Below are positions 46,382-56,164 of a DNA stretch of 64,000 nt, piece by piece (the stretch's first letter is position 1; each line of letters starts with the position of its first letter). The stretch covers positions 3,312,501-3,376,500 of the forward strand of contig NZ_CP048410.1 in assembly GCF_019357415.1 (NCBI RefSeq), in the 5' to 3' direction. Source of the stretch: Gramella sp. MT6 (GTDB lineage Bacteria; Bacteroidota; Bacteroidia; Flavobacteriales; Flavobacteriaceae). Under the pieces are notes generated by a model, which ran no database searches, was not told the origin of the DNA, and saw only the letters and a list, made by a program, of their open reading frames with translations. The position numbers and the translations under genes are program-made.

Positions 46382-47305
46382 TTATTTAAATTTTTTCTTC
46401 AGTTTGATCAAAGATGCATTAAGTTCAAAGCCTAATAGCAACATGTTGGAATTCAGCCATATATAAAACATTAAAATTAAAAGAGCACCTATAGATCCAT
46501 ATAATTCGTTATAATTTGAAAAGTTTGTAATGTACAAACTGAACAAAAATGTAGTGATCATTATCAAAATCGTGGTAAACAAAGCACCGATCGAAAAGAA
46601 ACGGGCCTGTCTTGCCTCCCTGGTTCCAAAATAATATAAAATTGAAACTGCACTATAGATCAGTATTACAAATCCTATATATTTAATTAGATCCTCCCCG
46701 AAACCTCCAGCTACATCAATCCCTAAATTACTCAGGTCGTCTATTGCATAGGTCATATAAACCGCTCCTATTACTGATATAAGCAACAACAATGCCAGTA
46801 TTAGCGAAACTCCCACGGCTACAGCATATTGACGCGGAATAGACCTGTTATTTTTTGTATGATAGCTAAATTCGAACCCGGTAAAGATCGCATTCACTCC
46901 ATTGGTCATTAAAAAAATAGAAAGGAAAAATGCTACAGATAATAATCCACCTCTTGGAGTATTGGCAATATCTTCGAAAATAGTCCCGAAAAAATCTGAA
47001 GTTTCCGGCGGCAGTAGCGTATCCATAAAAAGTAAGAACTGGATCTGGAAATCGTCAATAAAGGTGATGTATGGAATGAGGTTAAGTATAAAAAGAAGAA
47101 AGGGGAAAATCGCCATGAAAAAACTGAAGGCGATAGAACTTGCCCTGGTTGAAAAAGTCCCTTTAACTATACCACCCCAGTAAATTATCCAGAGATTATA
47201 CAGCGACAGTCCTTCCAAACCCGGCAAAATGATCTTCTTGGTCTTGCGTCTCCACCAATCGGAAAATTCTTCAAGTTTGGATTTAACTGCTTTCTCTGGG
47301 GCCAT
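46382..47305 (-). CDS. YihY/BrkB-family membrane protein
   Basis: A 307-residue inner membrane protein with six membrane segments. TRASSIAFSFFMAIFPFLLF in the first third and the C-terminal YGSIGALLILMFYIWL are the family signature. It was once called ribonuclease BN, which is not supported for this family; actual function unknown. It starts 1 bp after the nadC stop. Confidence 0.9.
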   Translation of the reverse strand: MAPEKAVKSKLEEFSDWWRRKTKKIILPGLEGLSLYNLWIIYWGGIVKGTFSTRASSIAFSFFMAIFPFLLFILNLIPYITFIDDFQIQFLLFMDTLLPPETSDFFGTIFEDIANTPRGGLLSVAFFLSIFLMTNGVNAIFTGFEFSYHTKNNRSIPRQYAVAVGVSLILALLLLISVIGAVYMTYAIDDLSNLGIDVAGGFGEDLIKYIGFVILIYSAVSILYYFGTREARQARFFSIGALFTTILIMITTFLFSLYITNFSNYNELYGSIGALLILMFYIWLNSNMLLLGFELNASLIKLKKKFK

Positions 47306-47306
47306 A

Positions 47307-48164
47307 TTATACGGCTTTTAAGCTCAGGTCAAGATTATGTACCGAATGAGTTAAGGCACCGCTGGAAATAAAATCTACACCACATTCAGCATAACTTCTA
47401 GCGGTTTCGAGTGTAATTCCACCGCTTGATTCGGTGAAACATTTTCCATCAATAAGATCTACCGCCTTACGGGTATCTTCATAATTGAAATTATCTATCA
47501 GGATTCTGTAAACACCATCAGATTTCAAGATCTCTCTTATTTCTTCCATATTTCTGGCTTCCACAATGATCTTTAGGTCAAGATCGTTATCTGCCAAATA
47601 TTTTTTGGTCTTTTCAATAGCTTTGGTGATTCCTCCTGCGAAATCTATATGATTATCCTTAAGCATTATCATATCATAAAGTGCAAAACGGTGATTCTCC
47701 CCTCCTCCTATTTTTACACCCCATTTTTCTAATGCCCTGATGCCTGGGGTGGTTTTTCGGGTATCGAGTATCCTGGTTTTAGTTCCCTCCAGCTTCGTAA
47801 CAAATTCAGCTGTTTTGGTGGCGATAGCACTCATACGCTGCATAGCATTGAGCACAAGCCTTTCTGCTTTTAAAATTGACTGGGAGCTGCCTTCCACAAA
47901 AAATGCAATATCTCTGCGCTTTACCTGGTCCCCATCCTTTAAAAGGACCTCAATCTTTAATTCTGGATCTACATAATTAAAAACTCTTTTTGCAAACTCA
48001 ACGCCGGCAAGGATGCCCTGATCCTTGACCAGTAATTTTGCTTTTCCGGTAGCATCTTCAGGAATACAGGCAAGTGAGCTGTGATCTCCATCACCAACGT
48101 CTTCCCTGATTGCATTTTTAATAATTAATTCAATTTCTTTTTCGAATTGTTCCGGTGAGATCAT
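47307..48164 (-). CDS. nadC: Nicotinate-nucleotide pyrophosphorylase (carboxylating)
   Basis: A 285-residue enzyme making nicotinate mononucleotide from quinolinate and PRPP in NAD synthesis. Signatures: EDVGDGDHSS, ERLVLNAMQRMSAIAT, LDTRKTTPGIRALEKWGV and the C-terminal SSGGITLETARSYAECGVDFIS. It is divergent from rlmH across 51 bp. Confidence 0.96.
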   Translation of the reverse strand: MISPEQFEKEIELIIKNAIREDVGDGDHSSLACIPEDATGKAKLLVKDQGILAGVEFAKRVFNYVDPELKIEVLLKDGDQVKRRDIAFFVEGSSQSILKAERLVLNAMQRMSAIATKTAEFVTKLEGTKTRILDTRKTTPGIRALEKWGVKIGGGENHRFALYDMIMLKDNHIDFAGGITKAIEKTKKYLADNDLDLKIIVEARNMEEIREILKSDGVYRILIDNFNYEDTRKAVDLIDGKCFTESSGGITLETARSYAECGVDFISSGALTHSVHNLDLSLKAV

Positions 48165-48215
48165 TTTCTCTGCTTATTTTTGTAAATGTAGTAAAGTCTG
48201 TACTAAAATCACGGG

Positions 48216-48689
48216 ATGACCATAAAATTAGTCTGTATAGGAAAGACAGATAAAAGAGAACTGGATACGCTTATAAAGATCTATAAAGATAGACTTCAGC
48301 ATTATATCAAATTCGAATTAGAAATTATTCCAGACCTTAAAAAGGTAAAGAACCTGGACGAGAATCAGCAAAAAGTAAAGGAAGGGGAATTAATACTTTC
48401 CGGGATACAGAATTCAGATTTCCTGGTATTGCTCGATGAGAACGGTAAGCAATTCAGTTCAGAAAGCTTTTCAGAGTATATTCAGAAAAGAATGAACACA
48501 GGCCTAAAAAGGCTGATCTTTATTATTGGCGGGCCTTACGGATTTTCTGAAGAAATGTATAAAAGAGCTAATTCGAAAATATCACTCTCTAAAATGACCT
48601 TTTCCCATCAAATGGTAAGATTATTTTTTACCGAACAATTATACAGGGCTTTTACCATCCTGAAAAATGAACCATATCATCATAGATAA
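48216..48689 (+). CDS. rlmH: 23S rRNA pseudouridine-1915 N3-methyltransferase RlmH
   Basis: A 157-residue SPOUT methyltransferase with FLVLLDENGKQFSSE, FIIGGPYGFSEEMYKRA and the C-terminal FSHQMVRLFFTEQLYRAFTILKNEPYHH. It modifies helix 69 of 23S rRNA. Confidence 0.96.
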   Translation: MTIKLVCIGKTDKRELDTLIKIYKDRLQHYIKFELEIIPDLKKVKNLDENQQKVKEGELILSGIQNSDFLVLLDENGKQFSSESFSEYIQKRMNTGLKRLIFIIGGPYGFSEEMYKRANSKISLSKMTFSHQMVRLFFTEQLYRAFTILKNEPYHHR

Positions 48690-48696
48690 ATAAGAC

Positions 48697-49269
48697 ATGA
48701 AGCTAGTATTTGCAACCCATAACCCTAATAAGTTCAAGGAGATCAAAGAACTTCTACCAGATCATATCGAACTTCTTTCGCTTACAGATATCGATTGTAA
48801 GGAGGATATCCCTGAAACCGGAGATACCATCGACGAAAATGCAATGATCAAGGCAGATTATGTGAAGAATCATTATGGGTATGATTGTTTCGCAGATGAT
48901 ACAGGCCTGGAGGTAAATTCACTGGCCGGGGCTCCTGGAGTTTATTCGGCGAGATATGCGGGAGACGAAAAGAACGATGAAAAGAACGTTGAAAAACTTC
49001 TAAGCCAGCTTGAAAAAAGAGATGACAGGACTGCCAGATTCAGGACCGTAATAGCGCTTAATTTGAAAGGTCATGAAAACCTTTTCACCGGAATTTGCGA
49101 AGGCACTATCCTGAAAGAAAGAATAGGCAACAAGGGTTTTGGTTATGATCCTGTATTTCTACCCAATGGATTTGACAAAAGTTTCGCGGAAATGGATCTG
49201 CGCGATAAAACCAAAATCAGTCATAGAGGGATCGCTTTTCGAGCACTTATTGAATATCTTTCAAAATAA
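48697..49269 (+). CDS. Non-canonical purine NTP pyrophosphatase (HAM1/RdgB)
   Basis: A 190-residue hydrolase of ITP/XTP-type nucleotides. FATHNPNKFKEIKELLP, FADDTGLEVNSLAGAPGVYSARYAG and NKGFGYDPVFLP are family motifs. It lies 7 bp after rlmH. Confidence 0.95.
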   Translation: MKLVFATHNPNKFKEIKELLPDHIELLSLTDIDCKEDIPETGDTIDENAMIKADYVKNHYGYDCFADDTGLEVNSLAGAPGVYSARYAGDEKNDEKNVEKLLSQLEKRDDRTARFRTVIALNLKGHENLFTGICEGTILKERIGNKGFGYDPVFLPNGFDKSFAEMDLRDKTKISHRGIAFRALIEYLSK

Positions 49270-49361
49270 AAAGCCGCACAAGAAACTCCTAGTTTCAAAA
49301 CTAGCTGACAATCAAATATTTAAATAAAAATATTTATTCTAGGTAGTCAGAAATAAAAGAC

Positions 49362-49394
49362 TATATTTGCCGCTTGAAATTCCTCAGGGTGAGG
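49362..49394 (+). promoter_or_regulatory. -7 element and leader hairpin of the DEAD-box helicase gene
   Basis: TATATTTG (49362-49369) fits TAnnTTTG. It is followed by a hairpin CCTCA-GGG-TGAGG (49382-49394) and a leader of about 110 nt before the ATG at 49485, unusually long here and suggestive of control at the mRNA level. Confidence 0.5.
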
Positions 49395-49484
49395 ATGTGT
49401 TGCTAGAAGTTTAGGTTTTAAGTATGTCGATTCGCTTCTTATGTAACACTTACATATCATAATCGAATACTTACATAAAAACGA

Positions 49485-51281
49485 ATGAACGCATTCCAAA
49501 AACTTGGACTTGACGCAGACTTGCTTAAGGCCATTGAAGACATGGGGTTTGAAACTCCAAGTGAAGTACAGGAAAAATCAATCCCAATCTTATTAGAACA
49601 GGAAACCGACCTTGTGTCACTGGCACAAACAGGAACTGGTAAAACAGCTGCCTTTGGTTTTCCACTAATCCAGAAAATTGATTCAAATTCTAAGAAAACC
49701 CAGGCATTAATCCTTTCACCTACCCGTGAACTGTGTTTACAGATCACTAATGAACTTAAGAACTACTCTAAGTATAAAAAATCTTTGAACGTAGTTGCAG
49801 TTTATGGTGGAGCTAGTATTACAGATCAGGCAAGAGCCATCGAAAGAGGAGCTCAGATCATCGTAGCTACTCCAGGTAGAATGCAGGATATGATCCGCAG
49901 AAGAATGGCAAACATCTCCTCTATTGGATATTGTGTGCTTGATGAAGCAGATGAAATGCTGAACATGGGATTTTATGAAGATATTAAGAGTATCCTTTCA
50001 CATACCCCGCAAGAAAAGAAAACTTGGTTATTCTCTGCAACTATGCCTAAAGAGGTAGCAAAGATCGCCAAGAAGTTCATGACAAATCCTGTTGAAATCA
50101 CTGTAGGATCTAAAAACATGGGTACTTCTAACGTTTCTCACGAGTGGTATTTAGTAAATCACCGTAATCGTTACGATGCTTTAAAAAGGCTTGCAGATGC
50201 TAATCCTGATATTTTCTCAGTGATCTTCTGTAGAACTAAAAGAGATACTCAAAAAGTTGCTGAAAAACTTATTGAGGATGGATATAATGCTGCGGCATTA
50301 CACGGAGACTTAAGTCAGAATCAGCGTGACCTGGTAATGAAGAGTTTCAGAAGCCGCCAGATCCAGATGCTTGTGGCGACAGATGTTGCTGCACGTGGAA
50401 TTGATGTAGATGATATTACTCACGTAATCAACTACCAGTTGCCAGACGAAATTGAAACCTATACTCACCGTAGTGGTAGAACAGGTAGAGCCGGGAAAAA
50501 CGGTGTTTCTATGGTGATCATTTCAAAAAGTGAAGTTCGTAAGATCAGAACTATTGAAAAAATCATTCAGCAGAAATTCGAGGAGAAACAAATTCCTGAT
50601 GGGAAAGAGATCTGTAAAACGCAGCTTTTCCATTTAGCTAATGATATCAAGAAGACAGAGATCAATCACGATATTGATCCTTACCTTCCTACCATAAACG
50701 AAGCTCTGGAAGATTTCACCAAGGAAGAATTGATCAAAAAATTCTTTTCGGTAGAATTCACCCGTTTCTTTAATTACTATCAGAAAGCTCCAGATCTTAA
50801 TGCAGAATCTGCAGGCGGTAGGCCAGAAGTTTCTGAGGGGAATACCAGATATTTTATCAATGTTGGATCTAAAGACGGATATGACTGGAAAAGTCTTAAG
50901 GATTTCCTTACGGAAGAACTTAATCTTGATAGAGACGATGTATTTAAAGTTGATTGCAAAGCCAGTTTCTCATTTTTTAATACAGATGAAAAGCACACAG
51001 ACCTTATTCTTAAAACCTTTACTGAATACAAGCAGAACGGCAGGTTCGTAAATGTTGAAGTTACCAAAGACCAGCAATCTGGCAGAGGTGGCGGAGGAAG
51101 AAAGAGAGAACGCAGCGGTGGCGGCGGAGGAAGAAGAAACTCTAAAAGCTTTGACGATAATAAAGGTGGAAAATTCAGCGGAAGAAGAAGATCTGAAAAA
51201 AGAGATGATAAAGGCCCAAGAAAAGGAAGCCGAAATAAGAATATCGAGAATTCAATAAAGAGAAGAAGATCGAAAGCTTAA
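49485..51281 (+). CDS. DEAD-box RNA helicase, DeaD/CsdA type
   Basis: A 598-residue ATP-dependent RNA helicase. AQTGTGKTAA (Walker A), VLDEADEMLNMGF (DEAD), SATMP, and C-terminal HRSGRTGRAGK are in order, followed by a DbpA/CsdA-type RNA-binding domain (about 445-530). The last 60 residues are a basic Gly/Arg/Lys-rich tail with GGGG runs. Such helicases work in ribosome assembly and cold-shock RNA handling. Confidence 0.95.
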   Translation: MNAFQKLGLDADLLKAIEDMGFETPSEVQEKSIPILLEQETDLVSLAQTGTGKTAAFGFPLIQKIDSNSKKTQALILSPTRELCLQITNELKNYSKYKKSLNVVAVYGGASITDQARAIERGAQIIVATPGRMQDMIRRRMANISSIGYCVLDEADEMLNMGFYEDIKSILSHTPQEKKTWLFSATMPKEVAKIAKKFMTNPVEITVGSKNMGTSNVSHEWYLVNHRNRYDALKRLADANPDIFSVIFCRTKRDTQKVAEKLIEDGYNAAALHGDLSQNQRDLVMKSFRSRQIQMLVATDVAARGIDVDDITHVINYQLPDEIETYTHRSGRTGRAGKNGVSMVIISKSEVRKIRTIEKIIQQKFEEKQIPDGKEICKTQLFHLANDIKKTEINHDIDPYLPTINEALEDFTKEELIKKFFSVEFTRFFNYYQKAPDLNAESAGGRPEVSEGNTRYFINVGSKDGYDWKSLKDFLTEELNLDRDDVFKVDCKASFSFFNTDEKHTDLILKTFTEYKQNGRFVNVEVTKDQQSGRGGGGRKRERSGGGGGRRNSKSFDDNKGGKFSGRRRSEKRDDKGPRKGSRNKNIENSIKRRRSKA

Positions 51282-51292
51282 TAAATTCAATA

Positions 51293-51330
51293 AATGCCAA
51301 ACTTAATCTTTAAGTTTGGCATTGTTTTTT
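51293..51330 (+). terminator. Terminator after the DEAD-box helicase gene
   Basis: AATGCCAAACTTAA and TTAAGTTTGGCATT make a perfect 14-bp stem with a 3-nt loop, followed by GTTTTTT, 12 bp after the stop codon. Confidence 0.9.
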
Positions 51331-51362
51331 ATAAGGATTTTATATTTTTAGCCCCGATTGTT

Positions 51363-52115
51363 ATGAAAAACACCCTTCTTATATTTTTTCTCCTGATATC
51401 GGGATACATGTCTGCTCAGGATATGGTTTCCGGGACGGTAATGAATGCCGCCAATGATAAGCCTATCGAAAATGTGCATATCGTTAACCTGAACCAGGTT
51501 AAAGGTGCAGTTACCGATGAAAACGGAGAATTTGAACTTCAGGCTACAGTTAATGATACGTTATACTTTTCTTATCTGGGATTCAGATCCATACGTGTAA
51601 GAGTTACCAATGACTGGCTTAAGTACGGTAACGTGAAGGTAAAAATGACCGAACTTGGTTTTGCTCTGGAAGAGGTAACGGTAAACTCTGTTAAATTAAC
51701 TGGTTATCTCGAAATTGACGCGAAGAATATTCCTATTTATGACAATTACCGCTATAGCATTTCAGGATTAAACTCTGGGTATGAAGGAGGTGATTCATCA
51801 CCAAATGCAGTGACTAAAGCGATTAGATCGCTTTCTAATCCTGCAGATATGGTCTATAACATTTTTGGCACCAGGCCGAGACAAATGAAGAAATTACGTC
51901 AAATGAAGAAGGATGATAACATCCGTAGTCTTTTGCGTAATAAATTTGACCGTGAAACTTTGATGGCTTTACTACAGGTGAACAGAGCTGAAATTGACGA
52001 GATACTCAATAATTGCAATTACTCACAGGATTTCATGAAAACAGCAAATGATCTTCAGATACTGGATGCAATTAACAGCTGTTACGAAGAGTACAAAGTT
52101 CTTCAAAAGAACTAA
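51363..52115 (+). CDS. Secreted protein with CarboxypepD_reg-like domain
   Basis: A 250-residue exported protein from ATG at 51363 (signal ends YMSAQ); the frame opens earlier inside the terminator, which argues against an upstream start. Residues 23-105 form the carboxypeptidase-regulatory-like beta sandwich (VSGTVMNAANDKPIENVHI, GAVTDENGEFEL, YFSYLGFRSI). The C-terminal half is helical and unknown. It overlaps the end of the convergent next gene by 4 bp. Confidence 0.88.
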   Translation: MKNTLLIFFLLISGYMSAQDMVSGTVMNAANDKPIENVHIVNLNQVKGAVTDENGEFELQATVNDTLYFSYLGFRSIRVRVTNDWLKYGNVKVKMTELGFALEEVTVNSVKLTGYLEIDAKNIPIYDNYRYSISGLNSGYEGGDSSPNAVTKAIRSLSNPADMVYNIFGTRPRQMKKLRQMKKDDNIRSLLRNKFDRETLMALLQVNRAEIDEILNNCNYSQDFMKTANDLQILDAINSCYEEYKVLQKN

Positions 52116-52642
52116 TTGACTTCCAGGATACTTTTTAATTCTTTAAGACCTTCCTCAAATTTTTCTCCAAGAGCTTTTTCAGGAGAATAAAATATACTGA
52201 TGATAGTTAATGGAAAAGCCAGATTTCCTCGGGTTCCCCATACCATTTTAGTTTTTTCCGCTTCAATTTCCTTAACCCCAATATAGGTTAGGGCATTTAC
52301 TTTAACGGGTTTCACAAAAAGGATCTTTGTTTCGAAAACCCTGCCTTGCTTGGCTTTCACGATTCGTTGTATCCCCTCACCTGCCTTGTTATTTCCTTTC
52401 CAGTAAAAACTTGCTCCAATCTTACCGTCTTCTCCTTTATATTTTAAAATCGCTTCCGGATCCCGTTTGAACCAGGGATTCCACAAAGGTTGCTTTTTTA
52501 GCTGTCTTACGAAATTGAAGACTTCTTCCCTTGGTTTATTGATAACCACGGTTCTACTTACATCATATTCCTTCTTCGCCCACGCGTGCAGGAAAGCAAA
52601 AAATGTAATTAGCGCTATAATTAAATAAAAAAAGAGGGTCAT
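52112..52642 (-). CDS. SRPBCC-family protein with membrane anchor
   Basis: A 176-residue protein with one N-terminal membrane segment, then a START-like (SRPBCC) domain: DVSRTVVINKPREEVFNFVRQLKKQPLWNPWF and GTRGNLAFPLTII. Such folds bind lipids or small hydrophobic ligands. Specific role unknown. Confidence 0.85.
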   Translation of the reverse strand: MTLFFYLIIALITFFAFLHAWAKKEYDVSRTVVINKPREEVFNFVRQLKKQPLWNPWFKRDPEAILKYKGEDGKIGASFYWKGNNKAGEGIQRIVKAKQGRVFETKILFVKPVKVNALTYIGVKEIEAEKTKMVWGTRGNLAFPLTIISIFYSPEKALGEKFEEGLKELKSILEVN

Positions 52643-52676
52643 TAAGTAGGTTTAGGCGAGTAAAAGTTACAAATAA

Positions 52677-53330
52677 TTACTGATTCAGAAATCTTTCAAT
52701 AATTTGTTCTGAATTTTTAATGGTCTTTTTAGTCCAATTCATTCTGATCCTTGCTTTTTCCTCTTCACTAAATTGCCATTCTACGTTAGATCTTTTGAGT
52801 TTTGAAGTTAGGCTTTGTAATATAATTGCTGCCGAAACAGAAATATTCAAACTTTCAGTAAAACCAACCATTGGTATTTTGATTGTAGTATCTGCTTCCC
52901 GCATTATTTCTTCAGACAATCCATCTTTTTCGGTTCCAAAGAAAAGAGCTGCAGGAGTACTAATATCGAAATCTTCCAGTAATTGAGAATCATCATGCGG
53001 ACTGGTGGCGACTATCCTGTAACCTTCAGTCCTCAATTTTTTCACACAGTCTTTTGCAGAATTATACCGGTTAATATCAACCCATTTCTGAGCACCCATA
53101 GCGATCTCTTTATCTATTCTACGCGGAATTTTTTCTTCTATCACGTGAATATTCTGTATCCCGAATACATCACAACTACGCACTACTGCGCTGGTATTGT
53201 GCAACTGGTAAACATCCTGAGCAACCACAGTCAAATGATCTGTACGTTCAGCCAGAACTTTTTCGAATAGAGATTTACGTCTTGGCGTAAGGAATTCCTG
53301 GAGGTGATCTAAGATTTCTTTATCATTCAT
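52677..53330 (-). CDS. TrmH-family tRNA/rRNA 2'-O-methyltransferase
   Basis: A 217-residue SpoU-class enzyme. N-terminal RKSLFEKVLAERTDHLTVVAQDVYQLHNTSAVVRSCD, motif 2 FGTEKDGLSEEIM and motif 3 IPMVGFTESLNISVSAAI are intact. The N-terminus resembles TrmH, which methylates G18 of tRNA, so that target is likely. Confidence 0.92.
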   Translation of the reverse strand: MNDKEILDHLQEFLTPRRKSLFEKVLAERTDHLTVVAQDVYQLHNTSAVVRSCDVFGIQNIHVIEEKIPRRIDKEIAMGAQKWVDINRYNSAKDCVKKLRTEGYRIVATSPHDDSQLLEDFDISTPAALFFGTEKDGLSEEIMREADTTIKIPMVGFTESLNISVSAAIILQSLTSKLKRSNVEWQFSEEEKARIRMNWTKKTIKNSEQIIERFLNQ

Positions 53331-53347
53331 TTCAGGGTAAAAATAAA

Positions 53348-53372
53348 AAAACCCGGCATATAGCCGGGTTTA
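53348..53372 (-). terminator. Terminator after the CHRD gene
   Basis: AACCCGGC-ATATA-GCCGGGTT with a run of T on the minus strand, 20 bp beyond the CHRD stop codon. Confidence 0.85.
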
Positions 53373-53391
53373 ATTTATCAGATTAATTTTA

Positions 53392-55344
53392 TTATTCGTT
53401 GCTTCCAATATTACCCTGGGCAACAAGAGTGGCCAGGTCTTCAGCACTTAAATGAACATTTACATATCCATCATAAGTTAGAACATCTTCATAACCAAAC
53501 TCTGTGTCATCATCTAGCATAGCAACATTAGTCCTACTTCTACCTGTTGTACCATTTACAGGGTTAAAAGTAAAAGCTATATCTCCAGGAGCTTCAGCAA
53601 CAGATCCCATATGAATATGAGCAGGATGCATTCCTCCATCTGGAGTACCATTCAATACTATTGTAGCAAGAGCCTCTCCATTATTTCTTTCTTCAAATTG
53701 AACATAACCAGAAATACCAGCTACATCTTTTGTATCAAGATCATATACTTTAGACATACCGGTTAACTCATTTTGACCTATATCTCCCTGAGCAACGATA
53801 GTTCCAAGAGCATCTGCACTTAAATGAACATTTACATATCCGTCATAATCAAGAACATCTTCATAACCGAACTCTGTATCATCATCAAGCATAGCAACGT
53901 TAGTTCTACTCATACCAGTAGTTCCATTCACCGGGTTAAAAGTAAAGGCTATATCTCCACCTTCAGCAGCAGTATTCATATGAATATGTGCAGGATGCAT
54001 ACCTCCATCTGGAGTACCATCTAACATAATAGTAGCAAGAGCTTCTCCATTCACTCGTTCCTCGAATAATACAGAACCAGAAATACCTTCAACAGCTCTT
54101 TCATCTAAATCATAAGATTTAGACTCACCTGTAAGTTCATTCTGTCCAATATCTCCCTGTGCAACGATAGTTCCAAGAGCATCTGCACTTAAATGAACAT
54201 TTACATATCCATCATAAGAAAGTACGTTAGAATAACCAAAGTTAGTTCCATCATCAAGCATAGCTACATCTGTCATGCTCATTCCTGTAGTTCCATTCAC
54301 AGGATTGAAGGTAAATGCAATATCTCCTCCTTCTGCAGCAGTGTTCATGTGAATATGCGCTGGATGCATTCCACCTTCTGGAGTGCCATCTAACATTATT
54401 GTAGCTAAAGCGTCACCGCTTTTTCTCTCTTCGAATACAACAGATCCAGAAATACCATCAACAGCTCTTTCTTCAAGTGCATATGTTTTAGATTCTCCGG
54501 TTAACTCATTTTCGCCTATATCTCCCTGCGCTACAAGAGTCCCAAGGTCATCGGCACTTAAATGAACATTTACATATCCATCATAATTTAAAATCTGGCT
54601 ATAAGTGATAGCTGTACCATCATTAAGCTCAGATATGTTTGTTTGGCTCATTCCTGTAGTACCGTCAACAGAATTAAAGGTAACTGCTATATCTCCTCCC
54701 TGTGCGGCAGAATTCATATGTATATGAGCTGGGTGCATTCCTCCATCTGGAGTACCATCAAGCATGATAGTAGCAAGAGCGTCCCCGCTCACTCTCTGCT
54801 CAAATAATATACTTCCAGAGATCCCGTCAACGTCTTTAGTGTTAAGATCATAACTTTTTGAAACTCCAGTCAATACATTTTGTCCTATGTCCCCCTGGGC
54901 AACAAGAGTACTTAGATCATCAGGGCTTGCATGAACATTAATATATCCATCAAAATTAATAAGCTCCTCGTAAGTGATAGCTGTGCCATCATCCAGTGCA
55001 GTAACCTCAGTATCGCTAAACCCGGTAGAACCATCTACAGGCTCAAGGCTAATAGCAATGTCGCCGCCTTCTGCAGCAGAATTAAAATGAATGTGAGCTG
55101 GATGCATACCTCCATCTGGTGTTCCTTGTAAATTCAATTTCACAAACGTACTATTATCACTATTTTGATAAAAAGTTGCGGTTCCCGAAATTGAAGGATC
55201 AGATTTGGACACAAGATCGTAAGTTGTTGAAGTCCCCGTTCGATCGGTTTCCTCGACAGCTGTAGCGAAGTCATCATCCTCGTCACAACTTGTAAATAGC
55301 ATTACAGGCAATGCTAACATTAAAAGTTTAAATAAATTTTTCAT
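53392..55344 (-). CDS. Lipoprotein with five tandem CHRD domains
   Basis: A 650-residue exported lipoprotein (lipobox LFTSC, Cys19) made of five CHRD domains of about 120 residues each. Each holds GTPDGGMHPAHIHMN-like and YVNVHLSADDL-like blocks and is spaced by VAQGDIGQN-ELTG linkers. Domains 2-5 are very similar at protein and DNA level (period about 357-360 bp), domain 1 is more diverged. Conserved His in HPAHIH and NVH could bind metal. CHRD proteins are poorly understood; a surface role is likely. An 8-bp hairpin (CAGAAAGC/GCTTTCTG, 55374-55395) lies in its leader. Confidence 0.92.
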   Translation of the reverse strand: MKNLFKLLMLALPVMLFTSCDEDDDFATAVEETDRTGTSTTYDLVSKSDPSISGTATFYQNSDNSTFVKLNLQGTPDGGMHPAHIHFNSAAEGGDIAISLEPVDGSTGFSDTEVTALDDGTAITYEELINFDGYINVHASPDDLSTLVAQGDIGQNVLTGVSKSYDLNTKDVDGISGSILFEQRVSGDALATIMLDGTPDGGMHPAHIHMNSAAQGGDIAVTFNSVDGTTGMSQTNISELNDGTAITYSQILNYDGYVNVHLSADDLGTLVAQGDIGENELTGESKTYALEERAVDGISGSVVFEERKSGDALATIMLDGTPEGGMHPAHIHMNTAAEGGDIAFTFNPVNGTTGMSMTDVAMLDDGTNFGYSNVLSYDGYVNVHLSADALGTIVAQGDIGQNELTGESKSYDLDERAVEGISGSVLFEERVNGEALATIMLDGTPDGGMHPAHIHMNTAAEGGDIAFTFNPVNGTTGMSRTNVAMLDDDTEFGYEDVLDYDGYVNVHLSADALGTIVAQGDIGQNELTGMSKVYDLDTKDVAGISGYVQFEERNNGEALATIVLNGTPDGGMHPAHIHMGSVAEAPGDIAFTFNPVNGTTGRSRTNVAMLDDDTEFGYEDVLTYDGYVNVHLSAEDLATLVAQGNIGSNE

Positions 55345-55477
55345 AAATAGAATTTGGTTATTATTAAAGTATTCAGAAAGCTTTTGCGCTTTCTGCGCTT
55401 AAAACTATATTAGTTACGGTAAGGAATAAAATAACGGTTGTTAACAAAAACAAAAAAGTGCGTTAATAAATGTTAAA

Positions 55478-56164
55478 ATGAAGAAAATTGTAGTTTTATC
55501 AGGTGCCGGAATAAGTGCCGAAAGCGGAATAAAAACCTTCAGAGACGCAAACGGACTCTGGGAAGGACATGACGTTATGGAGGTTGCTTCCCCTTTTGGA
55601 TGGGAAAACAACATGGAGCTGGTGTTGGATTTTTACAATCAGAGAAGAAAACAATTATTGCAGGTAGAACCAAATGCAGCCCATTATGCGTTGGCGGAAT
55701 TACAGGAAAAATATCAGGTTGAGATTATTACCCAGAACATAGACGATCTCCATGAGAGAGCTGGAAGTAAAAATGTTACTCATCTACACGGAGAACTGCT
55801 TAAAGCCAGAAGTACATTTGATGAAAACCTCATCATGGACTGGAGAAAAGATATAAATCCAGGTGACTTTTGTGAACATAATTGCCAGTTACGTCCACAT
55901 GTTGTTTGGTTTGGAGAAGCAGTACCCATGTTCCAGAAATCGGCTGAAATAACCGCCACAGCCGATATTTTAATGATAATTGGAACCTCCATGCAGGTTT
56001 ATCCGGCTGCCAGCCTGGTGGATTTTGCACCACGGCGAACTCCTGTCTATTTTATAGACCCAAAACCTAATATAGCAGAAAGCGGAAATCTTCATATAAT
56101 AAGCGATACAGCCGTTGAAGGTGTACCGACATTGGTGAAAAAACTAATGAATACTGAGAAATGA
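55478..56164 (+). CDS. Sirtuin, NAD-dependent protein deacylase (CobB type)
   Basis: A 228-residue Sir2 enzyme. GAGISAESGIKTF and TQNIDDLHERAG bind NAD, H104 (VTHLHGEL) is the catalytic His. The zinc ribbon is reduced: only C132 and C136 (FCEHNCQLRPH) remain. Y53-x-x-R56 in DFYNQRRKQL matches the succinyl/malonyl-lysine pocket of class III sirtuins, so desuccinylase activity is likely. It overlaps the next gene by 4 bp. Confidence 0.93.
   Translation: MKKIVVLSGAGISAESGIKTFRDANGLWEGHDVMEVASPFGWENNMELVLDFYNQRRKQLLQVEPNAAHYALAELQEKYQVEIITQNIDDLHERAGSKNVTHLHGELLKARSTFDENLIMDWRKDINPGDFCEHNCQLRPHVVWFGEAVPMFQKSAEITATADILMIIGTSMQVYPAASLVDFAPRRTPVYFIDPKPNIAESGNLHIISDTAVEGVPTLVKKLMNTEK

Noticed and set aside
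46382..47305. Ribonuclease BN
   Set aside because: The old name for YihY proteins is an error in the literature; the protein is a six-segment membrane protein without nuclease motifs.
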